From positions 33,417-97,416 of the forward strand of contig JAALLF010000012.1 in the NCBI GenBank assembly GCA_011087645.1: 64,000 nt of DNA. Direction: 5' to 3'. Positions 42,678 to 52,611 of the stretch are shown one piece after another (within the stretch, counting starts at the first letter, position 1; every line of letters begins with the position of its first letter). The DNA comes from Alphaproteobacteria bacterium (GTDB lineage: Bacteria > Pseudomonadota > Alphaproteobacteria > UBA6615). A program made the position numbers and the translations under genes. The notes beneath the pieces are model-generated. The model was not told where the DNA came from. It saw only the letters and a program-made list of their open reading frames with translations, and ran no database searches.

Positions 42678-44033
42678 TTATTCAGCGAGAGGGATACTAT
42701 GGCGGCCAAGGGTTTCGGTTTGACGGGCGGCAAGGACATCTTCATCGAAATCCGCGATCAAGCCCTGAAACAGCTCAAACCAGTTAACCTCAGCGCGCAG
42801 CCGCAAAAATACCGAACCAAGCCCGATGGCTGCGCGGTCCATCAGCACAAATTCGCGCGGCGGGGTCACGCCGCCCAATTTGCGCAATTCCTGATGGACC
42901 TGATGGGCGATATTGGCGCCGTACAGCCCAGAATCGGATTCCTGAATGCGCTGCACCTTATCCTCCATCACCGGCGAGTAGAGAAACGAGGCCCAAATAT
43001 TTAGAACATCGATCATTTCGTTGCTGAGATCGATGAAGCCCCAGGTCTCGTAAGCGTGCACCGCCAGGGCGCGGTCATCGTTACGCAGCGCATGATAGAG
43101 GTCGATCACCGCGCGCACAAAACGCGGCGTGAACACTCGGATACAACCAAAATCGTACAGATTTATTGTGCCGTCTTCGGGATTAACCGTGTAGTTGCCC
43201 AGATGAGGGTCGCCGTGGATCACGCCGTAATAGTAAAATGGCACATACCAGGCTCGAAACATGTTCACAGCAACGGTTTCGCGGTGCTCGGTCGCGGCAT
43301 CGGCAAACTCTGCCATCGGCATACCGTCGAGCCAGTTCGTCGTCAGCAACCGGCCAGATGACAGTTCATCGGATACTTGCGGGACATTCACCCCGGCTTC
43401 GTTGACGAGCATCTCGCCGTAGAGCCGCGTCGCGTTGGCTTCGCGTACATAGTCGAGCTCTTCAGTCAGGCGCTCGGACAGTTCGGCGTGGATTTGCGAC
43501 GTATCGATCACCCGGTCGTAGCGCTTGTAGACGGCGAAGATCAGCTTGAGCTGGTTCAGATCCGCGGCCACCGCCGATTTCATGTCGGGATACTGCACCT
43601 TGCACGCCAACTCTCGACCCCCATGATCTAGGGCGCGATGAACTTGACCCAAGGATGCCGCCCGCGCCGCCTCTTTCTCGAAGTTCTGAAATTTCGTCTG
43701 CCAATCTGCACCCAACTCCGACGCCATGCGCCGGCGCACAAAAGGCCATCCCATGGGCGGTGCGTTGGCCTGAAGTTCCGCCAATTCGCGAGCATAATCC
43801 TTGGGCAGCGCGTCGGGTATGGTCGACAAAATTTGCGCCGCCTTCATCAGCGGGCCTTTCAGGCCACCCAGCGCAACGCGCAAATCAGCGGCGTGCTTTT
43901 CCCGATCCAAGTCGCGGCCCAAATATCGGCTGCCGGCCAGTCGCACGGCCGCACCCCCCATGGCGGTGCCAACGCGGCCGTACCGGCCCATGCGGCCGCG
44001 TAATGTGGATCGGTCGTCGTCGTTCTCCGCCAC
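42678..44033 (-). CDS. ABC1/UbiB-family atypical kinase
   Basis: 451 residues. The ABC1 motif appears as GPLMKAAQILSTIPDALPKDYARELAELQANAPPM, with KAAQ in place of the usual KxGQ. The ATP-binding Lys is in ELACKVQYPDM, and the catalytic loop is YGVIHGDPHLGNY followed by INLYDFGCIRVF. UbiB members support ubiquinone synthesis; this subgroup, without UbiB's C-terminal helices, has no fixed role. It starts 15 bases after the stop of the oligoendopeptidase gene on the same strand. Confidence 0.85.
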   Translation of the reverse strand: MAENDDDRSTLRGRMGRYGRVGTAMGGAAVRLAGSRYLGRDLDREKHAADLRVALGGLKGPLMKAAQILSTIPDALPKDYARELAELQANAPPMGWPFVRRRMASELGADWQTKFQNFEKEAARAASLGQVHRALDHGGRELACKVQYPDMKSAVAADLNQLKLIFAVYKRYDRVIDTSQIHAELSERLTEELDYVREANATRLYGEMLVNEAGVNVPQVSDELSSGRLLTTNWLDGMPMAEFADAATEHRETVAVNMFRAWYVPFYYYGVIHGDPHLGNYTVNPEDGTINLYDFGCIRVFTPRFVRAVIDLYHALRNDDRALAVHAYETWGFIDLSNEMIDVLNIWASFLYSPVMEDKVQRIQESDSGLYGANIAHQVHQELRKLGGVTPPREFVLMDRAAIGLGSVFLRLRAEVNWFELFQGLIADFDEDVLAARQTETLGRHSIPLAE

Positions 44034-44048
44034 GCCGGCGTTACTCCC

Positions 44049-45881
44049 CTATGAGGTTTCGGCGTCCATCGCTGCCAGTTCATCGAGCAAGCTGGAAATT
44101 ACCGACAACCCTTGCTGCCAGAACGCCGGATCGCTGGCATCGAGACCAAAGGGGGCCAATAGTTCCTTGTGGCGCAAGGTGCCGCCGGCGCGCAGCATGG
44201 CTAGATATTTCTCCGCAAACCCATCTTCCGCGCCCTGATAGACCGCATAGAGCGAGTTCACCAAACAGTCGCCGAAGGCATAGGCGTAGACATAGAAAGG
44301 CGAGTGGATGAAGTGGGGAATATAGGTCCAATAATAACGATACTCATCCTCGAAGCGGATTGCCGGGCCCAGGCTTTCGCCCTGTACTTCCATCCAAATG
44401 TCGCAAATTTCCTCGGTGAGCAGTTCGCCCTCACCACGACGATCATGGACCCGCCGCTCAAATTCGAAGAACGCGATTTGGCGAACAACTGTGTTCAGCA
44501 TGTCTTCGATCTTATTGGCCAGCATGACGCGTTTTTGCGCTGGGTTGGGCGCGTCGTCGAGCAACTTGCGGAAAGTCAGCATCTCGCCGAAGACCGACGC
44601 GGTTTCCGCCAAGGTGAGCGGTGTATCGGCCATCAGATGGCCTTGCACACCGGCCAACACCTGATGCACCCCGTGGCCGAGTTCGTGGGCCAGGGTCATC
44701 ACGTCACGGGTCTTGCCCTGATAGTTGAGCAACAAAAACGGGTGGGCGCTGGGCACGGTCGGGTGCGCGAAGGCACCGGGCGACTTGCCGGGCCGGACCG
44801 GCGCATCGATCCAATTATTATCGAAGAACTTCTGGCCGACCTCGGCTAATTGCGGCGAGAACCGCCCATACGCACCAAGCACCGTATCGACCGCGTCGCG
44901 CCAAGCGATGGTGCGTTCGTCCTCGTCAGGCAAGGGCGCGTTGCGGTCCCAATAGTCCAAATGATCGGCGCCAAACCAGCCGGCCTTCAAAGCGTAGTAG
45001 CGATGCGACAGGCTGGGATAACTCGCTTTGACGGCGGCCACCAGGGCATCGACCACCTCGTCCTCGACATAGTTGGACAGATTGCGGCTCGAGACAGGCT
45101 GGGCGAATTGCCGCCACTTATCTTCGATCTCCTTATCTTTAGCTAAGGTGTTGGTGATCAGCGTGAACACCCGAGCATTTTCGCCCAACACCGCGCCGAT
45201 AGACTTGGCCGCGGCCTTGCGCACCGCGCCGTCCTGATCCGACAGCAGGTTGAACACCTCGGCGCTGGTCATTTCTTTTTCACCGCGCTTGAGCGCAACC
45301 TTGAACTTTAACGCCGCCATCGTCTCGTCAAACAAACGAACCCATGCCGCCTTGCCCGCCACATGCTTTTCCAACAACAAGCGCTCAAGGGCGTCATCCA
45401 ACTGGTGCGGCCGGAAAGCACGCGTGTCGCGCAACCAGGGTTCGTATTTGGCCAGCGCCGGGTCGGTGAGTTTCTCGGATAGCACTGCCTCGTCGATCTT
45501 GTTGATCTCCAGCGCGAAAAACAGCAGATGGGTGGATATCTCGGTCACCGTCTCCTGCATGGTTTGATAGAAACGGCCCGACTCCGGCTCCGTCATATCG
45601 GCGGCGTAGAGCAGGGACGCGAAACTCATCATGCGGCCCAAAATTTCGTCAATTTCCTCGTATTCGCTGATCGCTGCAGCGAGCGCGGACCCTGTCAAAT
45701 CGGACAGCTTATCCTTATAGGAGGCCTCCAGAGCCTGCGCTTTCTGGCGGGCCTGCCCGGTTGCCGTGGCAAGTTCGGCAGACTCCCGGCCGGGAAACAA
45801 ATCATCCAGATTCCATTCAGGCAGGTCGCCCAGCGCCTTCGCGGAGACCGTGGCGGTGGCGGGGGCCAGTAATTGTTCCAA
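44049..45881 (-). CDS. pepF: Oligoendopeptidase F, M3 family
   Basis: 610 residues, normal for PepF. Zinc ligands lie in MTLAHELGHGVHQVLAG (His399, Glu400, His403) and the third ligand Glu in PLTLAETASVFGE. The N-terminal part (PEWNLDDLFPGRESAEL and YEEIDEILGRMMSFASLLYAADM) is typical. It cleaves short peptides in the cytoplasm. It is upstream of the ABC1-kinase gene with a 15-base gap; the acyl-CoA synthetase gene diverges from it. Confidence 0.93.
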   Translation of the reverse strand: MEQLLAPATATVSAKALGDLPEWNLDDLFPGRESAELATATGQARQKAQALEASYKDKLSDLTGSALAAAISEYEEIDEILGRMMSFASLLYAADMTEPESGRFYQTMQETVTEISTHLLFFALEINKIDEAVLSEKLTDPALAKYEPWLRDTRAFRPHQLDDALERLLLEKHVAGKAAWVRLFDETMAALKFKVALKRGEKEMTSAEVFNLLSDQDGAVRKAAAKSIGAVLGENARVFTLITNTLAKDKEIEDKWRQFAQPVSSRNLSNYVEDEVVDALVAAVKASYPSLSHRYYALKAGWFGADHLDYWDRNAPLPDEDERTIAWRDAVDTVLGAYGRFSPQLAEVGQKFFDNNWIDAPVRPGKSPGAFAHPTVPSAHPFLLLNYQGKTRDVMTLAHELGHGVHQVLAGVQGHLMADTPLTLAETASVFGEMLTFRKLLDDAPNPAQKRVMLANKIEDMLNTVVRQIAFFEFERRVHDRRGEGELLTEEICDIWMEVQGESLGPAIRFEDEYRYYWTYIPHFIHSPFYVYAYAFGDCLVNSLYAVYQGAEDGFAEKYLAMLRAGGTLRHKELLAPFGLDASDPAFWQQGLSVISSLLDELAAMDAETS

Positions 45882-46000
45882 TTCATCCTCACAGGTCTGC
45901 TTGCAACTATCTCACAGATAAGCTCCATTAGCGCCGACAGCAACAGGTCACACACTGCAGCCAATCGCCGCCAACGCAAACGTGACCGGCTAGGGGCACG

Positions 46001-47827
46001 ATGGAATACGCTGAACGTTACGACCAATGGCAGACCCTGCCGCAAGTATTTTTCGCCAAAGCCGATGAACTGGGCGACAAACCGCTATTCTGGGGCCGGC
46101 ATTACGATGCCTGGCAGCCGACCACCTGGTCCCAGGCCAGCGCCGATGTGAGTGCCCTCTCGCGGGGTCTGCGCGCTTTGGGGGTTAAACCCGGTGATCG
46201 GGTCGTCCTGGTTTCGGAAAATCGCCCCGAATGGGGTATCGCCGATCTCGCCATCATGTCCGCCGGCGGTCTGACCGTTCCCGCTTACACGACCAATACG
46301 GTTGAAGACCATATCCACATCCTGTCCGACAGCGGCGCCACGGTCGCCATCGTCTCCTCGGCACGGCTCGCCGAACGGCTGTTGCCAGCCGCCAGCACCC
46401 TCGATGCCGTAAAGACCATCGTCGCGCTTGAAGCCCCGGCGGGCACCACCGAAGGGGTCGAAATCGTCAATTGGCACGATCTGATCGCCCGGGGCCGCGA
46501 ACAGCCCGACGACACGGCGGCTCTGTTGGCCGAACAAGCCCGCACCGACACCGCCTGCCTGATCTACACGTCAGGCACCGGCGGCAAGCCGAAAGGGGTG
46601 ATGCTCAGCCACGGCGCCATCCTGTGCAACTGCATGGGCGCCTACCATTTGTTTGCCGATAGCAATTTGCTCGACCTGAATAAAGACGTGTTTCTGTCCT
46701 TCCTACCCCTGAGCCACTCCTATGAGCACACGGCGGGCCTCCATTTCCCCATCTCGATCGGGGCCGAGGTTTATTACGCCGAAGGGATCGACCGTCTGGC
46801 CGGCAATATGACCGAAGTCCAGCCGACCATCATGACCGCCGTACCGCGCCTCTATGAGACCATGCATCAACGCATTATCTCCGGCGTCGACCGCAAGGGT
46901 GGCCTGTCGGCCAAGCTGTTCCACAAGACCGTCGAGTTAGGCACCAAAGCCTATGAGAAAGGCCCGCGCGATCTCAACCTGTGGGAGCGCCTGCAAAACG
47001 CGATTCTCGACAAACTCGTCCGCGCTAAAGTCGCCCAGCGGTTCGGTGGCCGGCTGAAAGCGTTCGTCTCCGGCGGCGCGCCGCTAAACTATGATATCGG
47101 CGTATTCTTCCTGTCATTGGGTGTCCGCCTATCCCAGGGATACGGCCAGACCGAGACGGCGCCGGTGGTAAGTTGCAATCCCCTCGATAAGATTAAAATC
47201 GACACAGTCGGGCCGGCGCTGCCCGGGGTGGAGATAAAAATCGCCGAGGATGGCGAATTGCTGGTGCGCGGCGAGCTCACCATGCAGGGCTATTGGAACG
47301 CCCCCGATCTCTCCGCTGAGGCGTTGAAGGACGGCTGGGTCCATACTGGCGACATCGCCGAGCTCGACGCGGACGGCTACATCAAGATCACCGACCGCAA
47401 GAAAGATATCATCGTCAATTCAGGCGGCGACAATGTCGCCCCTCAACGGGTCGAGAATGCGCTGACCTTCGAGCCGGAAATCGGCCAGGCCATGGTCTTC
47501 GGCGATAAACGACCCCACCTTGTCGCGGTCTTGGTGCCCGATGATGAGTTCATCGGCAGCTGGGCGAAAAGCAACGGCCATGACCGCGACCTGGCATCAT
47601 TATCCGAGTTGCAACCGTTCCACGAGGCGCTGAGAACGGCCGTCGACCGGGTCAATGAAAGACTATCGCCGATCGAACAAGTGCGCCGTTTCATCGTTGC
47701 CGACGAAGGTTTTTCCATCGACAACGGCCTGATGACGCCGACATTGAAACCTCGCCGCCACTTGATCACCGAACGTTACGGCGAACGCCTCGAAGCTCTC
47801 TACGGGGGGCGCGCCAAGAAAAATTAA
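46001..47827 (+). CDS. Long-chain acyl-CoA synthetase (AMP-forming)
   Basis: 608 residues. Motifs are YTSGTGGKPKGVMLSHGA (P-loop; the usual SGTTGxPKG has Gly-Gly here), GYGQTETAPVVSCNPLDK (A5) and DGWVHTGDIAELDADGYIKITDRKKDIIVNSGGDNVAPQRVE (A7-A8). The C-terminus keeps a Lys-containing tail (MTPTLKPRRHLITERYGERLEALY). It activates fatty acids to acyl-CoA. The VNSGGDNVAP variant is typical of the FAA1/COG1022 group. Single gene. Confidence 0.9.
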   Translation: MEYAERYDQWQTLPQVFFAKADELGDKPLFWGRHYDAWQPTTWSQASADVSALSRGLRALGVKPGDRVVLVSENRPEWGIADLAIMSAGGLTVPAYTTNTVEDHIHILSDSGATVAIVSSARLAERLLPAASTLDAVKTIVALEAPAGTTEGVEIVNWHDLIARGREQPDDTAALLAEQARTDTACLIYTSGTGGKPKGVMLSHGAILCNCMGAYHLFADSNLLDLNKDVFLSFLPLSHSYEHTAGLHFPISIGAEVYYAEGIDRLAGNMTEVQPTIMTAVPRLYETMHQRIISGVDRKGGLSAKLFHKTVELGTKAYEKGPRDLNLWERLQNAILDKLVRAKVAQRFGGRLKAFVSGGAPLNYDIGVFFLSLGVRLSQGYGQTETAPVVSCNPLDKIKIDTVGPALPGVEIKIAEDGELLVRGELTMQGYWNAPDLSAEALKDGWVHTGDIAELDADGYIKITDRKKDIIVNSGGDNVAPQRVENALTFEPEIGQAMVFGDKRPHLVAVLVPDDEFIGSWAKSNGHDRDLASLSELQPFHEALRTAVDRVNERLSPIEQVRRFIVADEGFSIDNGLMTPTLKPRRHLITERYGERLEALYGGRAKKN

Positions 47828-47844
47828 CAGCCGCCAGTCGCGGC

Positions 47845-48813
47845 TCAAACCCCGTGATATTCCCGATACCAGGCAATGAACTGCGGGATGCCTTGGTCGA
47901 TTGGTGTCGCCGGCTGGAAGCCGAGATCGCGTTGAGTGGCGTCGATATCGGCGTAGGTCGCCTGTACGTCGCCCGGCTGCATCGGTTGGAAATCGATCTC
48001 AGCCTTTAGGCCCAGAGCCTCTTCGATCAGGCCAATGAACCGCATCAGCGGCTCCGAGCGGTGATTACCGAGATTGTAGACCCGGTGACGCGCACCGTCG
48101 GCCGCCGGCGGCTGATCGAGCGCCGCCACAACGCCGGCGACGATATCGTCGATGAAGGTGAAATCGCGCTGCATGTCGCCATGGTTGAACACCGGGATCG
48201 GTTCGCCGGCGAGAATTTTTGAGGTGAAGATATAGGCCGACATATCGGGCCGGCCCCACGGCCCGTAGACCGTGAAAAAGCGCAAGCCCGTCGCCGGCAG
48301 CCCATAGGTGTGACAGTAGGCGTGGCTCATCAATTCGTTGGCCTTCTTGGTCGCCGCATAAAGCGAGACCGGATTATCGACTTGGTCATCGACCGAAAAC
48401 GGCAGCTTGGTATTGCCGCCATAAACCGAGGACGAGCTGGCATAGACCATGTTGGTGAGCCCATCGCCAATATGCCGGGCGAATTCGAGCACATTGAGGT
48501 GGCCGGCCAGGTTGGCCCGCTCATAGGCCTCCGGATGGGTCAGGCTGTAGCGAACACCGGCTTGCGCGGCCAAGTGAATAATACGATCGACCCCCTCGGC
48601 AAGCGGCGTGAGGGCGCCCTGATCGGCGATGTCCAGACGTTCGAAACGGAACTGGTCGTGCGCTGTCAGCCGCGCCAGGCGCGCCTCTTTCAGGGCAACA
48701 TCGTAATAGTCGTTGAGATTGTCGACACCGATCACGCTCTCGCCGCGCGCCAGAAGCGCCTGGCTGACATGCATGCCGATAAACCCGGCGGCGCCGGTTA
48801 ACAAGATGGCCAC
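47845..48813 (-). CDS. NAD-dependent epimerase, UDP-glucuronate 4-epimerase-like
   Basis: A GTG at 48813 gives the proper Rossmann start (VAILLTGAAGFIGMHVSQALLARG); the open frame runs to an ATG at 48879. The product is about 322 residues. It has GVDNLNDYYDVALKEARLARL and the YxxxK motif in SLYAATKKANELM, and GLRFFTVYGPWGRPDMSAYIFTSKILAGEPIPVFNHGDMQRDFTFIDDIV is characteristic of UDP-glucuronate 4-epimerases that make UDP-galacturonate for surface polysaccharide. Isolated from other polysaccharide genes. Confidence 0.85.
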   Translation of the reverse strand: MAILLTGAAGFIGMHVSQALLARGESVIGVDNLNDYYDVALKEARLARLTAHDQFRFERLDIADQGALTPLAEGVDRIIHLAAQAGVRYSLTHPEAYERANLAGHLNVLEFARHIGDGLTNMVYASSSSVYGGNTKLPFSVDDQVDNPVSLYAATKKANELMSHAYCHTYGLPATGLRFFTVYGPWGRPDMSAYIFTSKILAGEPIPVFNHGDMQRDFTFIDDIVAGVVAALDQPPAADGARHRVYNLGNHRSEPLMRFIGLIEEALGLKAEIDFQPMQPGDVQATYADIDATQRDLGFQPATPIDQGIPQFIAWYREYHGV

Positions 48814-49112
48814 GCGACCGATACCTCGCAGACTTGGAACTCGTGGGGCGTTGTTGTGGCGCAAGGTATAACGAACCAACCGCGCGATTTCACTATTTGT
48901 CTAAAATCCTGCGAATCGGGCTCGAATTTCGCCCTACAAATCGCAACAAATTTGCCAGTTGGGGATAATTTAGCGTCGCGACCGCCATGGTTCCGTGCGA
49001 TTTATTGCTGAATTGCGTTGGACCGGTCTGGCTGATGGACACTTAAGTCAGTCCCTCTTACATTTTCATCCAACGAATCGGCGCTTGGATCAGCGACCCT
49101 ACGGAGGAATAG

Positions 49113-52100
49113 ATGGCGCTAACAGCTGTCAGTCTCGATGATAAATATGCCCTTGAATCGGGTCGGGTCTATCTGACCGGCACGCAAGCGCTGGTCCGCC
49201 TGCCGATGATGCAACGCCTGCGCGACGAGAAAGCCGGACTCAACACCGCCTGTTACGTTAGCGGCTACCGGGGCTCGCCGCTGGGCGGTCTCGACCAGCA
49301 GATGCAGCGCGCCCAACCGTTTCTCGAAAAGCACCACATTGTTTTTCAGCCAGGGGTCAACGAAGACCTCGCCGCCACCGCCATTTGGGGTAGCCAACAG
49401 CTCAACCTCTACCCCAGCGCCAACTATGACGGCGTTTTCGCCATGTGGTACGGCAAGGGTCCCGGCGTCGACCGCTCCGGCGATGTTTTCAAGCACGGTA
49501 ATCTGGCTGGATCTTCGCCCAACGGCGGCACCCTGCTGTTGGCCGGCGACGACCACACCTGCAAATCGTCGACCACGGCGCATCAGTCCGAATTCGCCTT
49601 TGTCGATGCGATGATCCCGGTGCTCAACCCGGCCGGGGTTCAGGATTTCCTCGATCTCGGCCTCTACGGGTGGGCGATGAGCCGCTTTTCCGGCTGCTGG
49701 ATCGGGTTCAAGACTATCGCCGAGACCGTCGACAGTTCGGCATCGGTTTCGATCGACCCCCACCGGGTCGACATCGTCACCCCAACCGATTTCCAAATGC
49801 CTATAGGCGGCCTCAACATTCGCTGGCCCGATGATTTCCTCGGCCAAGAAGAACGCCACCATCGTTATAAGTTGCAAGCTGCCCTGGCCTTCGCGCGGGC
49901 CAACAAGATCGACAAAACGATAATCGAAAGTCCGAAGCGGCGGCTAGGTATTGTTACCACGGGCAAATCCTATCTCGACGTGCGCCAAGCTCTTGACGAT
50001 CTGGGCATCGACGAAACCCAAGCGAAAGAGATCGGCATCAGCCTGTACAAAGTCGGCATGCCATGGCCGCTCGAGCCTGAGGGCATGCGTGAATTCGCCA
50101 AGGGTCTCGACGAAATACTCGTGGTCGAGGAAAAGCGCGGGTTGATCGAACCCCAAATCAAAGAACAGTTCTACAATTGGACCGGTGGCTCGCGGCCTCT
50201 GATCATCGGCAAACACGACGAAAACGGCGAGTGGCTTCTGCAATCGCACGCCGAGTTGGGCCCAGCGCGTATCGCAAAGGCTATTGCCGACCGTCTTGGC
50301 CGGTTCCACACCTCGCCGGAAATCGAAGAACGGCTGGCCTTCCTCACCCGCAAGGAATCATCGCTGGCGCAACAGCCCGATACGATCAAGCGCGTTCCCT
50401 ATTTTTGCTCGGGCTGTCCCCACAACACATCGACCCGCGTACCCGAAGGTAGCCGCGCCCTGGCCGGCATTGGCTGTCACTTCATGTCACTGTGGATGGA
50501 CCGCGACACCGCCACCTTCACCCAGATGGGAGGCGAGGGCGCTAGTTGGGTCGGTCAGGCGCCGTTCACCAGCGACGAGCATGTTTTCGTCAATTTGGGC
50601 GACGGTACCTACTACCATTCGGGCTATTTAGCGATCCGCCAAGCAGTCGCTGCTGGGGTCAACGTGACTTACAAGATCCTCTTCAACGACGCCGTCGCTA
50701 TGACAGGCGGGCAGTCGTTCGACGGGCCGCTAACAGTCGACTCCATTAGCCGACAGGTTGCCGCCGAAGGCGCATCAAAAGTCGTCGTTGTGTCCGACGA
50801 GCCAGATAAATATCCCATCGGCACCGAGTTTGCCCACGGCACCACGGTGCACCACCGCGACGAATTGGATGAGGTCCAGCGAAGCCTGCGCGATTGGCCG
50901 GGCACCACGGTGCTGATTTACGACCAGACCTGCGCCGCAGAGAAACGCCGGCGTCGCAAACGTAACCTATTTCCCGACCCACCCAAGCGGGTGATGATCA
51001 ACGAAGCGGTATGCGAAGGCTGCGGCGACTGTTCGGTGAAATCGAACTGCCTGTCGGTGGTCCCGGTCGACACTGAGTTCGGCCGCAAGCGGGCGATCGA
51101 TCAGTCGAGCTGTAACAAGGACTATTCCTGCGTCAACGGATTCTGCCCCAGCTTTCTCACCGTTCACGGGGGTCAGTTGAAGAACCCCCAGACCATAGCC
51201 GCAGGCGGCGCTGAGGGTGCGTTTAACAACATCGTCCTGCCGACCCCCGAGCTGCCGTCCCTCGACACACCGTTCGGGATTATTGTTACCGGCATCGGCG
51301 GCACCGGCGTGGTCACCATCGGCGCCCTACTCGGCATGGCCGCCCATATCGAAGGCAAGGGCGCTTCGGTGCTCGACATGGCCGGTCTCGCCCAGAAGGG
51401 CGGCGCGGTGGTTAGCCATATCCGCATCGGCGCGCAGCCCGAAGATCTGCACGCGGTGCGCATCGCCGCCGGCAGCGCCAACACGGTGATCGGTTGCGAC
51501 CTCATGGTCGCCGCCAGCCCCGACGTTTTGGCGAAGATGCAACCCGGCGTCACTCAAGTTGTCGTCAACAGCCACGAGACCATCACCGGTGATTTCACCC
51601 GCAATCCCGACATGAACTTGATGGGCGCGGAGATGGCGAAAATCATCGATGTCGCGGTCGGCGACGACGCCGCCGATTATGTCGAGGCCTCGCGATTGGC
51701 GACTGCCCTGCTCGGCGATTCCATCGCCACTAACTTGTTCATGCTCGGCATCGCCTGGCAGCGCGGGCTGGTGCCGATTTCCGCCGAGGCGCTGGAACAA
51801 GCCATCGAATTGAATGGCGTGGCCGTCGACTTCAACAAACGGGCCTTCCTGTGGGGTCGCCGCACCGTGGTCGACCGGGCGCGAGTCGAAAAAGCCGCCG
51901 CGCCAGCGACGCCACTTCGTCTGCAGGAACCGGACATCGCCACCTCGTTGGAAGACATCGTCGCTCGGCGCATTCGCACCCTCACCGCCTATCAGAACGA
52001 GGCCTATGCAAGACGCTACAAGGATTTCGTCGTCATGGTACAAAAGGCAGAGGGCGACCGCGCCAAGGGCCGCAGCGGCCTCGCCGAAGCGGCGGCGCGG

Positions 52101-52607
52101 TACTACTTCAAGCTGCTGGCGATCAAGGATGAGTATGAGGTGGCGCGGCTTTACACCAACGGCGCCTTCACCCAGCGGCTGAACGACCAGTTCGAGGGTA
52201 ATTTCAAACTGAAATTCCATATGGCGCCCCCCTTGATCGCCAAGCGCGACGCCGCCACCGGCCATCTGATCAAACAAGAATTCGGGCCCTGGATGATGTC
52301 GGCCTTCGGCCTCTTGGCGCGGCTACGTTTCCTGCGCGGGACCACCTTCGACATTTTCGGCTATTCCGCCGAACGCAAGCGCGAACGTCAGCTAATCGCC
52401 GACTATGAAACCACGATGGAAGAAGTGCTAAGCGAGCTAAACCGGGACAACCACGAGCTGGCTGTCGCTATTGCCACGATCCCCGAACATATTCGCGGCT
52501 ACGGCCACGTTAAGGACGAGCACCTGGAAAAAGCCAAGACCGAAGAGGAAGCTTTACTGCGCGCCTTCCGCAACCCCGACGCGCCAAAAGCCGAGGCGGC
52601 GGAGTAG
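49113..52607 (+). CDS. Indolepyruvate:ferredoxin oxidoreductase family, large fused enzyme
   Basis: 1164 residues. GGAGG precedes the ATG. The order is: N-terminal pyruvate-oxidoreductase alpha-like part (YVSGYRGSPLGGLDQQM; DDHTCKSSTTAHQ), a thiamine-diphosphate-binding part around CSGCPHNTSTRVPEGSRALAGIGCHFM, a Cys-rich Fe-S segment (VCEGCGDCSVKSNC at about 632-645 and CNKDYSCVNGFCPSF at 667-681), a gamma domain (IIVTGIGGTGVVTIGALLGMAAH) and a C-terminal DUF6537-type region. It oxidatively decarboxylates aryl-pyruvates or branched 2-oxoacids to acyl-CoA, passing electrons to ferredoxin. Isolated gene. Confidence 0.92.
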   Translation: MALTAVSLDDKYALESGRVYLTGTQALVRLPMMQRLRDEKAGLNTACYVSGYRGSPLGGLDQQMQRAQPFLEKHHIVFQPGVNEDLAATAIWGSQQLNLYPSANYDGVFAMWYGKGPGVDRSGDVFKHGNLAGSSPNGGTLLLAGDDHTCKSSTTAHQSEFAFVDAMIPVLNPAGVQDFLDLGLYGWAMSRFSGCWIGFKTIAETVDSSASVSIDPHRVDIVTPTDFQMPIGGLNIRWPDDFLGQEERHHRYKLQAALAFARANKIDKTIIESPKRRLGIVTTGKSYLDVRQALDDLGIDETQAKEIGISLYKVGMPWPLEPEGMREFAKGLDEILVVEEKRGLIEPQIKEQFYNWTGGSRPLIIGKHDENGEWLLQSHAELGPARIAKAIADRLGRFHTSPEIEERLAFLTRKESSLAQQPDTIKRVPYFCSGCPHNTSTRVPEGSRALAGIGCHFMSLWMDRDTATFTQMGGEGASWVGQAPFTSDEHVFVNLGDGTYYHSGYLAIRQAVAAGVNVTYKILFNDAVAMTGGQSFDGPLTVDSISRQVAAEGASKVVVVSDEPDKYPIGTEFAHGTTVHHRDELDEVQRSLRDWPGTTVLIYDQTCAAEKRRRRKRNLFPDPPKRVMINEAVCEGCGDCSVKSNCLSVVPVDTEFGRKRAIDQSSCNKDYSCVNGFCPSFLTVHGGQLKNPQTIAAGGAEGAFNNIVLPTPELPSLDTPFGIIVTGIGGTGVVTIGALLGMAAHIEGKGASVLDMAGLAQKGGAVVSHIRIGAQPEDLHAVRIAAGSANTVIGCDLMVAASPDVLAKMQPGVTQVVVNSHETITGDFTRNPDMNLMGAEMAKIIDVAVGDDAADYVEASRLATALLGDSIATNLFMLGIAWQRGLVPISAEALEQAIELNGVAVDFNKRAFLWGRRTVVDRARVEKAAAPATPLRLQEPDIATSLEDIVARRIRTLTAYQNEAYARRYKDFVVMVQKAEGDRAKGRSGLAEAAARYYFKLLAIKDEYEVARLYTNGAFTQRLNDQFEGNFKLKFHMAPPLIAKRDAATGHLIKQEFGPWMMSAFGLLARLRFLRGTTFDIFGYSAERKRERQLIADYETTMEEVLSELNRDNHELAVAIATIPEHIRGYGHVKDEHLEKAKTEEEALLRAFRNPDAPKAEAAE

Positions 52608-52611
52608 CGCT

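Noticed and set aside
51327..52277. Minus-strand open frame of 316 codons
   Set aside because: Antisense to the fused oxidoreductase, which has clear domains in the plus-strand frame.
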